In this document: positions 8,961 through 19,490 of the stretch, piece after piece | Layout: each line of letters starts with the position of its first letter | Numbering within the stretch: position 1 is the first letter of the stretch | NCBI RefSeq assembly: GCF_008824185.1 | Contig: NZ_CP044423.1 | Span: forward strand, 62,001 to 126,000 | DNA length: 64,000 nt | Source of the DNA: Paracoccus pantotrophus | Lineage (GTDB): Bacteria > Pseudomonadota > Alphaproteobacteria > Rhodobacterales > Rhodobacteraceae | Direction of reading: 5' to 3' | Notes under the pieces: generated by a model | The model's database searches: none | What the model was told of the DNA's origin: nothing | Seen by the model: only the letters and a program-made list of their open reading frames with translations | Translations under genes and position numbers: made by a program

Positions 8961-9028
8961 CATGGGTATTTGGGCAACAGAGAAGAATGGAGCGCCGCGC
9001 CCGTCTTCTTCGTTCATCAAATACCCAT
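8961..9028. repeat. Inverted pair of GGGTATTTG intergenic repeats
   Basis: CATGGGTATTTG (8961-8972) and its exact complement CAAATACCCATG (9017-9028) flank a 44-base core. The similarity extends inward: AACAGAGAAGAATGG on the left resembles the complement of the right arm (AACGAAGAAGACGG). This is two copies of one short repeat placed head to head between dnaB and pyrE. The RNA could fold as a long hairpin. Confidence 0.75.
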
Positions 9029-9072
9029 GCGGCCGTGCCGAGAGGCGCCGTGGTTGCGCGTCTGGCGCCGGA

Positions 9073-9744
9073 TCAGGGATGCGCGGCCTGCCAGGCGCGG
9101 GGATCGGTCAGGAAGCTTTCGACCTCGGCGAGCGTTGCCTGGTCGTAGAAGCCCTGCGCCTTGGCCTCGGCCAGCACGTCCCACCAGGTGCAGAGATGGT
9201 GCAGCCGGACGCCATGGTCGGCCAGGCGCTGCGTGGTTTCCGGGAAGATGCCGTAATAGAAGATGACCGCCGTATGGCCGCAGGTGGCGCCGGTCTCGCG
9301 GATCGCGTCGACGAAGCTCAGCTTCGAGCCGCCGTCGGTGGTCAGATCCTCGACCAGCAGCACGCGCTGGCCCTCGGTCATGGCGCCCTCGATGCGGGCG
9401 TTGCGGCCGTAGCCCTTGGGCTTCTTGCGCACATAGGTCATCGGCAGTTCCAGCCGCTCGGCCACCCAGGCGGCGAAGGGGATGCCCGCCGTCTCGCCGC
9501 CGGCGACGTTGTCGAAGGCGGCGAAGCCCGCCTCGCGCAGCACCGTCGCCGCCAGGAAATCCATCAGCGTCGCGCGGATGCGCGGAAAGCTGATCAGCTT
9601 GCGGCAGTCGATATAGGTCGGCCCCTTCAGCCCCGAGGCATAGGTATAGGGCTCGGCGGCGTTGAAATGCACCGCCTTGATCTCCAGCAGCATGCGGGCG
9701 GTCAGCCGGGCGATTTCCTCGCGCGGGGGAAAGGGCAGGGTCAT
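9073..9744 (-). CDS. pyrE: Orotate phosphoribosyltransferase PyrE
   Basis: PyrE joins orotate and PRPP to form orotidine monophosphate in pyrimidine synthesis. The protein has 223 residues. The PRPP-binding motif is VLLVEDLTTDGGSK (about residues 129-142), and the upstream VRKKPKGYGRNARIEG is the usual lysine-containing loop. The ATG overlaps the pyrC stop (ATGA, 9741-9744), so pyrC and pyrE are translationally coupled. Confidence 0.96.
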   Translation of the reverse strand: MTLPFPPREEIARLTARMLLEIKAVHFNAAEPYTYASGLKGPTYIDCRKLISFPRIRATLMDFLAATVLREAGFAAFDNVAGGETAGIPFAAWVAERLELPMTYVRKKPKGYGRNARIEGAMTEGQRVLLVEDLTTDGGSKLSFVDAIRETGATCGHTAVIFYYGIFPETTQRLADHGVRLHHLCTWWDVLAEAKAQGFYDQATLAEVESFLTDPRAWQAAHP

Positions 9745-10784
9745 GCGGGATCCTCGAGGTGCCAGTAGAGCGGGAAGCCGGGGTCGAAGACGGTGACGGT
9801 CTCGTCGCCGGCCGGGATATGGGTCGGATATGCGGCAGGCGTGTCGCGCTTCACCAGGCGGATGCGGTCCTGGTTCGGCGCCATGCCGTAGAAGCCGGCG
9901 CCGTGGAGCGAGGCGAAGCCTTCCAGCCGGTCGAGCGCATCCTCCTCCTCGAAGACCTGCGCGAGGATCGACATGGTGTTCGGCGCGGTGAAGCAGCCGG
10001 CGCAGCCGCAGGCCGATTCCTTGGCGCGGTCCGGGTGCGGCGCCGAATCGGTGCCCAGGAAGAAACGCGCGTCCCCCGAGGTCGCGGCGCGGCGCAGCGC
10101 CAGCCGGTGGGTTTCGCGCTTGGCGACCGGCAGGCAGTAGTAATGCGGCCGGATGCCGCCCGCCAGGATGTGGTTGCGGTTGATGACCAGGTGATGCGTG
10201 GTGATGGTGGCGCCGATATCCTCGTTCGCCGCGACGTAATCCACCCCGTCCGAGGTGGTGACATGTTCCATCACCACCCGCAGGCCGGGGGTGGCGCGGC
10301 GGATCGGGTCCAGGACGCGGTCGATGAACACGGCCTCGCGGTCGAAGATGTCCACCGCCGGATCGGTGACCTCGCCATGGACGCAGAGCGGGATGCCGGC
10401 CTGGGCCATGGCCTCGAGCACGCCGCGCACCTTGTCGAAATCGCGCACGCCCGAGGCCGAATTGGTGGTCGCCCCGGCCGGGTAGAGCTTGACCGCCGAG
10501 ATGATTCCCTGCGCATGGGCGGCCAGCACATCGGCCGGATCGCTGGTTTCGGTCAGGTAGAGCGTCATCAAGGGACGCAACGTCATTTCCGGGGCCAGGG
10601 CGGCGCGGATGCGGTCGCGATAGGCCGCGGCCTGCGCCCCGGTCACCACCGGCGGCACCAGGTTCGGCATGATGATCGCCCGGCCGAAATGGCCGGAAAA
10701 TGAAGCCACTGCCTGCAGCATGGCGCCATCGCGCAGATGCAGGTGCCAGTCGTCGGGGCGTCGGAGCGTCACGGATTTGGTCAT
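9741..10784 (-). CDS. pyrC: Dihydroorotase PyrC (class II)
   Basis: PyrC cyclises carbamoyl-aspartate to dihydroorotate. The 347-residue enzyme has the class II N-terminus RRPDDWHLHLRDGAML with the two zinc histidines. It also has the carboxylated-lysine region SAVKLYPAGATTN and further metal residues in the ITTHHLVINRNH and FFLGTDSAPH segments. The start at 10784 follows GAGGGAA; the frame remains open upstream to 10856 without a ribosome site. Class II fits proteobacterial pyrC. Confidence 0.96.
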   Translation of the reverse strand: MTKSVTLRRPDDWHLHLRDGAMLQAVASFSGHFGRAIIMPNLVPPVVTGAQAAAYRDRIRAALAPEMTLRPLMTLYLTETSDPADVLAAHAQGIISAVKLYPAGATTNSASGVRDFDKVRGVLEAMAQAGIPLCVHGEVTDPAVDIFDREAVFIDRVLDPIRRATPGLRVVMEHVTTSDGVDYVAANEDIGATITTHHLVINRNHILAGGIRPHYYCLPVAKRETHRLALRRAATSGDARFFLGTDSAPHPDRAKESACGCAGCFTAPNTMSILAQVFEEEDALDRLEGFASLHGAGFYGMAPNQDRIRLVKRDTPAAYPTHIPAGDETVTVFDPGFPLYWHLEDPA

Positions 10785-10912
10785 GATTTTCCCTCTATAC
10801 CGGGTGCGGCAGCAAGGCCATAGGGCAAAGATCCCGTCCACCGGGGCTCTTGGCATTTCGTCGCCATGGGCGCAGCCTTGCCCGCCTGTTGTTCGCTTAA
10901 AGGGAATTCGTG

Positions 10913-11227
10913 ATGGGTTTCGGCAAGATGAATTATGCGGCGATGCAGGCGCCGCTGCTGCTGTGGCAGCAGATGGCGCGCATGGCCTGGGAATCGCAGA
11001 TGGTCATCGCCCTGCGGACGGCGGGGATGATGGGGCTGTTGCGCCAGGACGCGGCCGAGCCGCAGCGCATGGTGGTCGAGAAGGCCGATGCCGCCTCCGA
11101 GGCGCTGCATGCCGCGCTGCGCGCCGCCGGGCGGGGCGAGCGGGCTGACCGGGTGATGGCGGCGGCGCTGCGGCCCTATCGCAAGCGCACCCGCGCCAAT
11201 GTGCGGCGCCTTTCGGGCAAGGACTGA
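10913..11227 (+). CDS. Small methionine-rich alphaproteobacterial protein
   Basis: I do not recognise a function. The 104-residue protein is probably all-helical. Its N-terminal half is rich in Met, Gln and Ala (MNYAAMQAPLLLWQQMARMA), and the C-terminal half is basic and Ala/Arg-rich. Short helical proteins of this look occur in Rhodobacteraceae and are sometimes compared with phasins; that is only a resemblance. I chose the ATG at 10913 because AGGGA lies seven bases before it; a GTG at 10910 is in the same frame. A terminator follows. Confidence 0.7.
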   Translation: MGFGKMNYAAMQAPLLLWQQMARMAWESQMVIALRTAGMMGLLRQDAAEPQRMVVEKADAASEALHAALRAAGRGERADRVMAAALRPYRKRTRANVRRLSGKD

Positions 11228-11263
11228 CGGGCGACCGGCCAGGCCGGCCCGCCGGAAAGGAAG

Positions 11264-11296
11264 AACGCGCCCCGGCGAGGGCGCGTTTCGGTTTTC
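11264..11296 (+). terminator. Rho-independent terminator
   Basis: Perfect 9-bp stem AACGCGCCC / GGGCGCGTT (11264-11272 and 11279-11287) with a six-base loop, followed by TCGGTTTTC. It ends the small plus-strand gene and lies between it and the convergent gap gene, so it may act in both directions. Confidence 0.7.
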
Positions 11297-11327
11297 GGAT
11301 CGAGCCCTTGCGGGTTCAGATGCGGGT

Positions 11328-12329
<1,002 letters not shown>

Positions 12330-12569
12330 AGGTTTCCTCCGCCGCTGATGATGTTCGCGCTGCAAATAGCCCGCATCGCCGGGGAAATGCAAATGCCTGC
12401 GAGCGGAAGGGGCGGAAACCGGGCCGAAAGGGCCATGCCGGGGCATTGTTGCGACATATGGTCGCTGCCGCGGCGTCCGGCCGGCGGCGCGGATGTCTGG
12501 CGCCGGCGGGGCGGGCCGCCTGCCGCGAGGGCCGATGCTGCAGAGCGGCGAATCGCCGCGCCGGGCGCC

Positions 12570-12713
12570 TCAGCGCCAGAAGCTGAGATATTCGATCAGG
12601 CCGGCGAATTCCTTGCCCAGGAACAGCGGCAGGTTCCAATGCAGCACCAGCGCATCCGCGGCGAAAAGGCCCAGGATCAGAAGCCCCAGCACCAGCGCGA
12701 TCCGATTTGTCAT
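12570..12713 (-). CDS. 47-residue membrane peptide upstream of gap
   Basis: A very short gene ending in the sequence EFAGLIEYLSFWR, with one hydrophobic helix at about residues 4-20 (IALVLGLLILGLFAADAL). From memory, near-identical small proteins lie beside gap in many Rhodobacteraceae and are often mislabelled as glyceraldehyde-3-phosphate dehydrogenase; they share no domain with that enzyme. The start ATG at 12713 is preceded by a purine stretch (AAGGACGGGAC). Its function is unknown. It probably inserts as a single-pass membrane peptide. Confidence 0.72.
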   Translation of the reverse strand: MTNRIALVLGLLILGLFAADALVLHWNLPLFLGKEFAGLIEYLSFWR

Positions 12714-13193
12714 GCCATCCGTCCCGTCCTTGCCGTTTTCCTGGCCCGCCGTCCCCTGGCCCGCCGTCCCCTGGCGCGATGCGCCGCTCCCGCCCCCTGC
12801 TAGGGCAGAGGCCGGGGCCGGGCAAGCCTTTGCGGCTGGCCGCCGGACGCGGTGCCGCGATCGGCGAGGGCACCAGCGCCGGGCGGCCTTGACGCGATGT
12901 GCCGGACGGCCCGGCCGTCGCGTGCCACGGGCCCGGTTGCCATGCGGTCCCGGTTGCCGTCTGCCATGTGCCGGCAGGCGGCGCGCCCGGCCTGCCTGGA
13001 TGCCGTGCCGGGTGACCCGGACCGGATGCCGCGCCGGGCGGCCTGCTGCTGCGCGAAGCCGATGCGGTACGATGCCGTGCGGGGCGACCCGTGCGGCGCG
13101 TGGCGGCCCGGGGCCGCGTCGGGTGGTCGGCGAGGCCGCGGCGCGTGGCGGCGGCCTTGCCACGGCCTGCCGGATCGCGGGTGCCGGCGCCCA
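12714..13193. other. 480-base GC-rich stretch with short repeats, no gene seen
   Basis: No convincing gene lies between the 47-residue gene and fliG. The sequence is dominated by imperfect GATGCCG/TGCCGGG-like units (about 12960-13090). It contains a perfect 15-bp tandem duplication of CTGGCCCGCCGTCCC (12741-12755 and 12756-12770). Open frames here have unusual composition and are probably accidental. Confidence 0.5.
12741..12775. repeat. 15-bp tandem duplication
   Basis: CTGGCCCGCCGTCCC occurs twice in direct contact (12741-12755, 12756-12770) and a third partial copy, CTGGC, follows. It lies just upstream of the 47-residue gene start. Confidence 0.85.
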
Positions 13194-14255
13194 TCAGCCG
13201 GGCGGGGCTTGCGGTTCTTCCTCCTCTCCCTCCTCCTCGGTCTCCTGGGCGATCAGGAACAGGTCGCCCGCCGCCTCCATGCGGCGGATCGTGACCACGA
13301 CCTGGTCCATCGCCTCCTCGGCATCGCGGGCCGAGACCTTGCCGAGCGCCTCGATCTCTTCGCGCATCGATTCGGCCAGGCGCGAGGAAATGCCGCCGAG
13401 CAGGAAATCCACGGTCTCGCGCGCCGGGCCGCGGGCGCCGGCCAGCGCCTTGAGCAGCACGGGATTGTCCACCTCGCGCAGGATGCGGGCGATGTCGCGC
13501 CGGTCGATGCGGCGCGGGATATGCGCCCAGGTGAAGATGGTCTTGCGCACCTCGCCGGCAAAGGCGGCATCATCGTCCTCGAGCCCGGCCAGGACGCTGT
13601 CGCGCATGCTGGAGGGCGAGAAGTTCAGGATCGCGCCGACCTTTTCGCCGGCCTTGCCCTCCAGCGCCGGCTGCGGCACGGCGTCGGCGGCCTGGATCAG
13701 CGCCCGGCCGATGCGTTGCAGCGCCTCGGGGGTGATGCCGCCGGTCAGCGACATGGCATAGGCGATCTGGCGGGCGCGTTCCTGGTCCAGCAGGCCGAAC
13801 ACCTCGGCCGCGCGCGGCACCGGCAGTTTCGAGAACATCACCGCCCCGATCTCGACCGCTTCGGTCCGGGCCAGTTCGGCCAGGAGCGCGGGCGGCAGGG
13901 CGGCGATGCTGTCCCAGGGATCGCCGGCCCCGTGCAGCGCCGCCATGCGCCGCAGCTGGTCGGTCGTATCGGGCGAGAGATGGCCGTCGAGCAGGTCCAG
14001 GGTGCCGTCGATGTCGCCCGGAAAGGACAGGCCGACCGCCTCCAGCCGGTCGCAGAACTCGGCCACGATGGCATTGCGCGTCTCGCGGTCGATCATGCCC
14101 ATCAGCGCCATTTCCTGCGCCAGGTCGGTCTGCAGTTCGGGCGGCAGCCGGGCCAGGTCGATATCCCCGCCCTCGGCCAGCACCAGCCGCACGATCACCG
14201 CCGCCTTTTGCCGCGGACTGAGCCCCGCCGTCGCCCCGAGCGCCGGAACACCCAT
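13194..14255 (-). CDS. fliG: FliG-like flagellar motor switch protein (orphan)
   Basis: A 353-residue protein with the three-part FliG layout: N-terminal domain (about 10-110; LSPRQKAAVIVRLVLAEGG), middle domain (about 120-220) and C-terminal domain (about 235-345). The last of these contains charged helices such as RRIDRRDIARILREVDNP that in FliG contact the stator. The C-terminus is very acidic (EEEGEEEEPQ). FliG forms the torque ring of the flagellar rotor. No other flagellar gene occurs in the window; its neighbour is purB. A 12-bp hairpin abuts the start codon. Whether it drives a rotor or is a relic cannot be told here. Confidence 0.85.
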   Translation of the reverse strand: MGVPALGATAGLSPRQKAAVIVRLVLAEGGDIDLARLPPELQTDLAQEMALMGMIDRETRNAIVAEFCDRLEAVGLSFPGDIDGTLDLLDGHLSPDTTDQLRRMAALHGAGDPWDSIAALPPALLAELARTEAVEIGAVMFSKLPVPRAAEVFGLLDQERARQIAYAMSLTGGITPEALQRIGRALIQAADAVPQPALEGKAGEKVGAILNFSPSSMRDSVLAGLEDDDAAFAGEVRKTIFTWAHIPRRIDRRDIARILREVDNPVLLKALAGARGPARETVDFLLGGISSRLAESMREEIEALGKVSARDAEEAMDQVVVTIRRMEAAGDLFLIAQETEEEGEEEEPQAPPG

Positions 14256-14256
14256 G

Positions 14257-14291
14257 GATTGCCCCCGATTCCAAACCTGTCGGGGGCAATC
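14257..14291 (-). promoter_or_regulatory. Hairpin abutting the fliG start codon
   Basis: A perfect 12-bp inverted repeat, GATTGCCCCCGA (14257-14268) and TCGGGGGCAATC (14280-14291), with an 11-base loop. On the minus strand the stem ends one base before the fliG ATG (14255). The only G-rich run that could serve as a ribosome site (GGGGG) is inside the stem. It could be a purB terminator lacking a T run, or a structure limiting fliG translation. Confidence 0.7.
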
Positions 14292-14315
14292 TGGCAGGGA
14301 AAAGCGAACAGGCGG

Positions 14316-15632
<1,317 letters not shown>

Positions 15633-15731
15633 GCGGGGCTCCTTGGGTTTGCCGGGGTTTTAGCGACAAGGCCCCGCACCCGCAACCGCAGCCGGCAGGG
15701 GCACGGCGGCCCCTGCACGGCCGCTGCCGAT

Positions 15732-16913
15732 TCAGGCCAGGACCAGCGGCTGGCCGTTCTGCGCATGGCGCTGCGCCAGCTTGCGCGCCTTGCGCCCCGA
15801 GGCCAGCATCCGCGCCCCCTCGGGGGCATGGCTGCGCGCGGCCAGTTCGGGGAAGATGGCAAGGATTTCCCCGACCGCCGGGGCGGGCAGGGCGGCAAGG
15901 GCCTGCGGGCCCAGATAGAGCGATTCGGTCGCGGCGCCGTTGGCCCGGACCACCTCGTGCCGGTCGAAGAGGATATGGACATATTCCACCTCGGCCAGGT
16001 CTGTGGCGCGCTCGACGCCCTCGATCTGCAAGAGCTGCTTGGCGGCGACCAGGATCTCGTCGGTGCCGAACATCCGCTGCGCGATGCGCGAGCGCAGCAG
16101 GATCCGGTGCTGCGGCGAGACGGTCAGGTTCGCCGAGGGCATGTTCGGCCCCAGTGCCCCGGCCTTGATGCGGACGGGCATCAGCCGGGCGTCATGGGCG
16201 GCCAGCCGGTCGGCGGCAAAGCGGCGGCGGCCGATCCAGCGGACCGGCTGCGGGCCGTGGTCGGCCGTCAGCACCAGATCGCCCACCGACAGGCATTCGA
16301 CCGGAACCGGGCCATCGGGCGTGTCGATCAGCGTGCCGGCGGTGAAGCAGGGAAAGACGTCGTCGTCGTCAAGGACCAGCGTGCCGGCGGGATTGTAGGC
16401 GATGTTGACCACCAGCGTGTCAAGCAGGTTCTGCACCGCTGACAGAACCGGGCCGGTCAATACACCGCCGAGGTCCGAGATGTTCACATTCGCAAGATTG
16501 ATTTGCTGTCCAAGGATGGTGCCGGTGATCTTGACGCCGATATGGTCCTTGTCCAGGGGCTGGTCGGAGACGAAATAGGTGTCCTCGCCGTCCACGACGA
16601 AAGAGCCGTTGATCGGGTTCAGTTGCACCTTGAGCTGGGCAACCAATGGAACGCCCACGCTGGCCGCTGCCGAGGACAGCGTGCCGGTGCCTGCGAAGGT
16701 GCCGCCCGACAGCAGCGGATTGCCCTCGCCATCCACCAGCGAGACATCGTCGCCCCGGCGCAGCGTGGTGGCCTGCGAGGCATCCACGTCATATTGCGCA
16801 AATTGGGTCGAGCCGGCGAGTCTGTTCAGCAGGAGATTGCTGCCGAGACTGAGAACCGGGGTCGCGGCCTCCAGGTCGATGGTCGCATCAGGTATTTCAG
16901 TGAAAAAAGGCAT
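15732..16913 (-). CDS. Hint-domain protein, Rhodobacteraceae type
   Basis: A 393-residue protein with a C-terminal Hint (hedgehog/intein) domain. It begins at Cys189 in CFTAGTLIDTPDGPVPVE and contains VGDLVLTADHGPQPVRWIGR and SPQHRILLRS, the blocks of the Hint_2 family common in this bacterial family. Hint domains cleave the chain at the cysteine. The N-terminal half (about 1-180) is Gly/Ser/Asn-rich with beta-strand character and resembles secreted surface proteins. There is no classical signal peptide, so type I secretion is possible. No substrate or partner is visible. Confidence 0.85.
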   Translation of the reverse strand: MPFFTEIPDATIDLEAATPVLSLGSNLLLNRLAGSTQFAQYDVDASQATTLRRGDDVSLVDGEGNPLLSGGTFAGTGTLSSAAASVGVPLVAQLKVQLNPINGSFVVDGEDTYFVSDQPLDKDHIGVKITGTILGQQINLANVNISDLGGVLTGPVLSAVQNLLDTLVVNIAYNPAGTLVLDDDDVFPCFTAGTLIDTPDGPVPVECLSVGDLVLTADHGPQPVRWIGRRRFAADRLAAHDARLMPVRIKAGALGPNMPSANLTVSPQHRILLRSRIAQRMFGTDEILVAAKQLLQIEGVERATDLAEVEYVHILFDRHEVVRANGAATESLYLGPQALAALPAPAVGEILAIFPELAARSHAPEGARMLASGRKARKLAQRHAQNGQPLVLA

Positions 16914-17492
16914 TCTAGGATCCTGTAGCAGGCCGGGTCTTGCCCATGCCGGAGGCTGAAAGCAGGCATCCGCCGATCAGGGGGCCGGTGGCTGCCGCGC
17001 GCCATACAAAAGACGGTTCGCAGGGCATGGCAAGGGGCAAGCGCGGTTCCGCGCCCAGATTCTCGCATTTTTTCAGACAAATTGATCCTTTTCGCGCTTT
17101 TGCCGGGTCCGACGGATCGGACCGGTCCGCTGGCCTGCATCTGCGGCCGGCGGGCTCTTGTCACGAAAGGGGCAGCGCATGGGTCAAGGCGATGGGTCCG
17201 GCCTTTGGCTGACCCGGCCTCGGCCGGTGGCGCCCCGTGTTCGACGCCATCAGCGTGCGGCACCGTGGCGGCCTTGCGCGCGGGCCAGGCGTCGCTGCGC
17301 CTGGGCGTGACCGGTGCTTCGGCGCCGCATCGCGGGCGGGAAGGCGGTCCTGCGGCGGCGGCATGGCGGACGGCCCGCGCCGCCCGCTTTGCGGCGGCCC
17401 GTCCCGCCCCAGGGCAAGGCCTTGGAGACCGCGGCGTCGCAGATCCTGCCGGTGATGCGCCGGATCGCCGCTTGTTGCCCTTGATCCGAATG
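16914..17492. other. Intergenic region without a recognisable gene
   Basis: About 580 bases between the Hint gene and the glnA terminator. The part near 17060-17100 is AT-richer and probably carries the Hint promoter. A 12-bp palindrome CGGACCGGTCCG lies at 17118-17129. Short frames on both strands do not resemble proteins I know. Confidence 0.4.
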
Positions 17493-17518
17493 AAAAAGCC
17501 GCCCCGAAGGGCGGCTTT
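17493..17518 (-). terminator. Rho-independent terminator after glnA
   Basis: A perfect 10-bp stem AAAGCCGCCC / GGGCGGCTTT (17495-17504 and 17509-17518). On the minus strand the loop is the very stable TTCG and the stem is followed by five T. It lies 20 bases past the glnA stop. Confidence 0.9.
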
Positions 17519-17537
17519 CCGTCGCTGTCCCAGCCGT

Positions 17538-18944
17538 TCAGCAGCTGTAATACATCGCGTATTCGATGGGATGGGGGGTATGCTCATAGGCATAGACCTC
17601 TTCCCATTTCAGCTTGATGTAGCCTTCCAGCTGGTCGCGGGTGAAGACATCGCCGGCCAGCAGGAAGTCCATGTCCTTCTCCAGTTCCTCCAGCGCCTCG
17701 CGCAGGCTGCCGCAGACGGTCGGGATCTCGGCCAGCTCCTCGGGCGGCAGGTCGTAGAGATCCTTGTCCGAGGCCGGGCCGGGGTCGATCTTGTTCTTGA
17801 TGCCGTCAAGGCCGGCCATCAAGAGCGCCGCGAAGGCCAGGTAGGGGTTCGCGGCCGGATCGGGGAAACGGGCCTCGACGCGCTTGGCCTTGGGCGATTC
17901 GGTCCACGGAATGCGCACGCAGCCCGAGCGGTTGCGGGCCGAATAGGCGCGCAGCACCGGGGCCTCGAAGCCGGGGATCAGCCGCTTGTAGCTGTTGGTC
18001 GCCGGGTTGGTCAGCGCATTGAGCGCCTTGGCGTGCTTGAGGATGCCGCCGATGAAATACAGCGCCTCCTGGCTGAGGTCGGCATATTTGTCGCCGGCGA
18101 ACAGCGGCTTGCCGTCCTTCCAGATCGACATGTTCACATGCATCCCCGAGCCGTTGTCGCCCTTCATCGGCTTGGGCATGAAGGTCGCGGTCTTGCCATA
18201 GGCGGCGGCGACGTTGTGGATGACGTATTTGTATTTCTGGATGTTGTCGGCCTGCTCGACCAGCCCGCCGAAGATCATCCCCAGCTCGTGCTGGGCGGTG
18301 GCGACCTCGTGGTGGTGCTTGTCGACCTTGATGCCCATGCGCTTCATGGTCGAGAGCATCTCGCCGCGGATGTCCTGGGCGGCGTCGATCGGGTTCACCG
18401 GGAAATAGCCGCCCTTGTGGGCCGCGCGATGGCCGAGGTTGCCGTCCTCGTAGACGGTGTCGGTGTTCCAGGCGGCATCGACCGAATCAAGCTCGAACGA
18501 GACCTTCTGCGGCGTCACCGAATAGCGCACGTCGTCGAACAGGAAGAACTCGGCCTCGGGGCCGAAATAGGCGGTATCGCCGATTCCGCTGGATTTCAGA
18601 TAGGCCTCGGCCTTCAGCGCGGTGCCACGCGGGTCGCGGGCATAGGGCTCGCCCGTGTCGGGCTCGACGACGTTGCAATGCACGCAGAGCGTCTTTTCGG
18701 CATAGAACGGGTCGATATAGGCCGAGGCGGCGTCCGGCATCAGCTTCATGTCGGACTGGTCGATCGACTTCCAGCCGGCGATCGAGGAGCCGTCGAACAT
18801 GAAGCCTTCCTCGAAGAAGTCCTCGTCCACCAGGTCGGCGACCAGGGTCACGTGCTGCAGCTTGCCCTTGGGATCGGTGAAGCGGACGTCGACATATTCG
18901 ACCTCTTCCGTCTTCATCAGATCCAGAACGTCCTTGACTGTCAT
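17538..18944 (-). CDS. glnA: Glutamine synthetase, type I
   Basis: Makes glutamine from glutamate, ammonium and ATP as a cytoplasmic dodecamer. The 468-residue subunit has the usual length. The Asp50-type loop FMFDGSSIAGW, the metal-binding stretch GPEAEFFLF and the ATP-site block KPMKGDNGSGMHVNMS are visible. Tyr397 in DKDLYDLPPEE is the adenylylation site, at exactly the canonical position, so control by GlnE is expected. GGAGGAAGG precedes the ATG at 18944; the longer upstream frame is unlike the family. glnB lies 79 bases upstream, the usual alphaproteobacterial glnBA pair. Confidence 0.98.
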   Translation of the reverse strand: MTVKDVLDLMKTEEVEYVDVRFTDPKGKLQHVTLVADLVDEDFFEEGFMFDGSSIAGWKSIDQSDMKLMPDAASAYIDPFYAEKTLCVHCNVVEPDTGEPYARDPRGTALKAEAYLKSSGIGDTAYFGPEAEFFLFDDVRYSVTPQKVSFELDSVDAAWNTDTVYEDGNLGHRAAHKGGYFPVNPIDAAQDIRGEMLSTMKRMGIKVDKHHHEVATAQHELGMIFGGLVEQADNIQKYKYVIHNVAAAYGKTATFMPKPMKGDNGSGMHVNMSIWKDGKPLFAGDKYADLSQEALYFIGGILKHAKALNALTNPATNSYKRLIPGFEAPVLRAYSARNRSGCVRIPWTESPKAKRVEARFPDPAANPYLAFAALLMAGLDGIKNKIDPGPASDKDLYDLPPEELAEIPTVCGSLREALEELEKDMDFLLAGDVFTRDQLEGYIKLKWEEVYAYEHTPHPIEYAMYYSC

Positions 18945-19023
18945 TGGGATCCTTCCTCCATCAGTCTGCCCGGCGCCGCCGCGGGGCAAGGGTCATCGGT
19001 TTCTTTGTGCGGGTCGGGCGGGA

Positions 19024-19362
19024 TCAGACCGCGTCGTCGCCGGTCTCGCCGGTGCGGATGCGGATGGCCTGTTCGACCGGGATGATGAAGATCTTGCCGT
19101 CGCCGATCTTCTCGGTGCGCGCGGCCGAGACGATGGCATCGACGGCGGCCTCGACCAGGTCGTCGGGCAGCACCATCTCGATCTTCACCTTGGGCAGGAA
19201 GTCCACGACATACTCCGCGCCGCGATAAAGTTCGGTATGGCCCTTCTGCCGGCCGAAGCCCTTGACCTCGGTGACCGAGAGACCCTGGACGCCGACTTCC
19301 TGAAGCGCCTCTTTCACATCGTCCAGTTTGAAGGGCTTGATGATGGCTTCGACTTTCTTCAT
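19024..19362 (-). CDS. glnB: Nitrogen regulatory protein PII (GlnB)
   Basis: A 112-residue PII signal protein that reports glutamine, 2-oxoglutarate and ATP/ADP status to GlnE and NtrB. The T-loop contains the uridylylation site Tyr51 (RGAEYVVDFLPK). Further signatures are MKKVEAIIKPFKLDDVKEAL at the N-terminus and GDGKIFIIPVEQAIRIRTGE at the C-terminus. The start at 19362 follows AAGGATCAGGCG. It is first in a glnB-glnA operon and diverges from nnrE/D. A possible NtrC site lies upstream at 19474-19490. Confidence 0.98.
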   Translation of the reverse strand: MKKVEAIIKPFKLDDVKEALQEVGVQGLSVTEVKGFGRQKGHTELYRGAEYVVDFLPKVKIEMVLPDDLVEAAVDAIVSAARTEKIGDGKIFIIPVEQAIRIRTGETGDDAV

Positions 19363-19473
19363 CGCCTGATCCTTCTCTCGCGACTTGCCTGCGACCTGAT
19401 TGGCGGGTTTGATGATGCGGGTAAATGGGGCAGGGCCCGGATCGCGCGGCGGATCGCATCTGCCCGGCCGATA

Positions 19474-19490
19474 TGCGCATATTTCGTGCA
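19474..19490. promoter_or_regulatory. Possible NtrC-binding site upstream of glnB
   Basis: TGCGCATATTTCGTGCA is a 17-base imperfect dyad. Compared with the NtrC consensus TGCACC-N5-GGTGCA it matches 9 of 12 specified positions with the right spacing. It lies about 110 bases upstream of glnB, a gene that NtrC commonly controls in the Rhodobacteraceae. This is a motif match by eye only. Confidence 0.45.
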
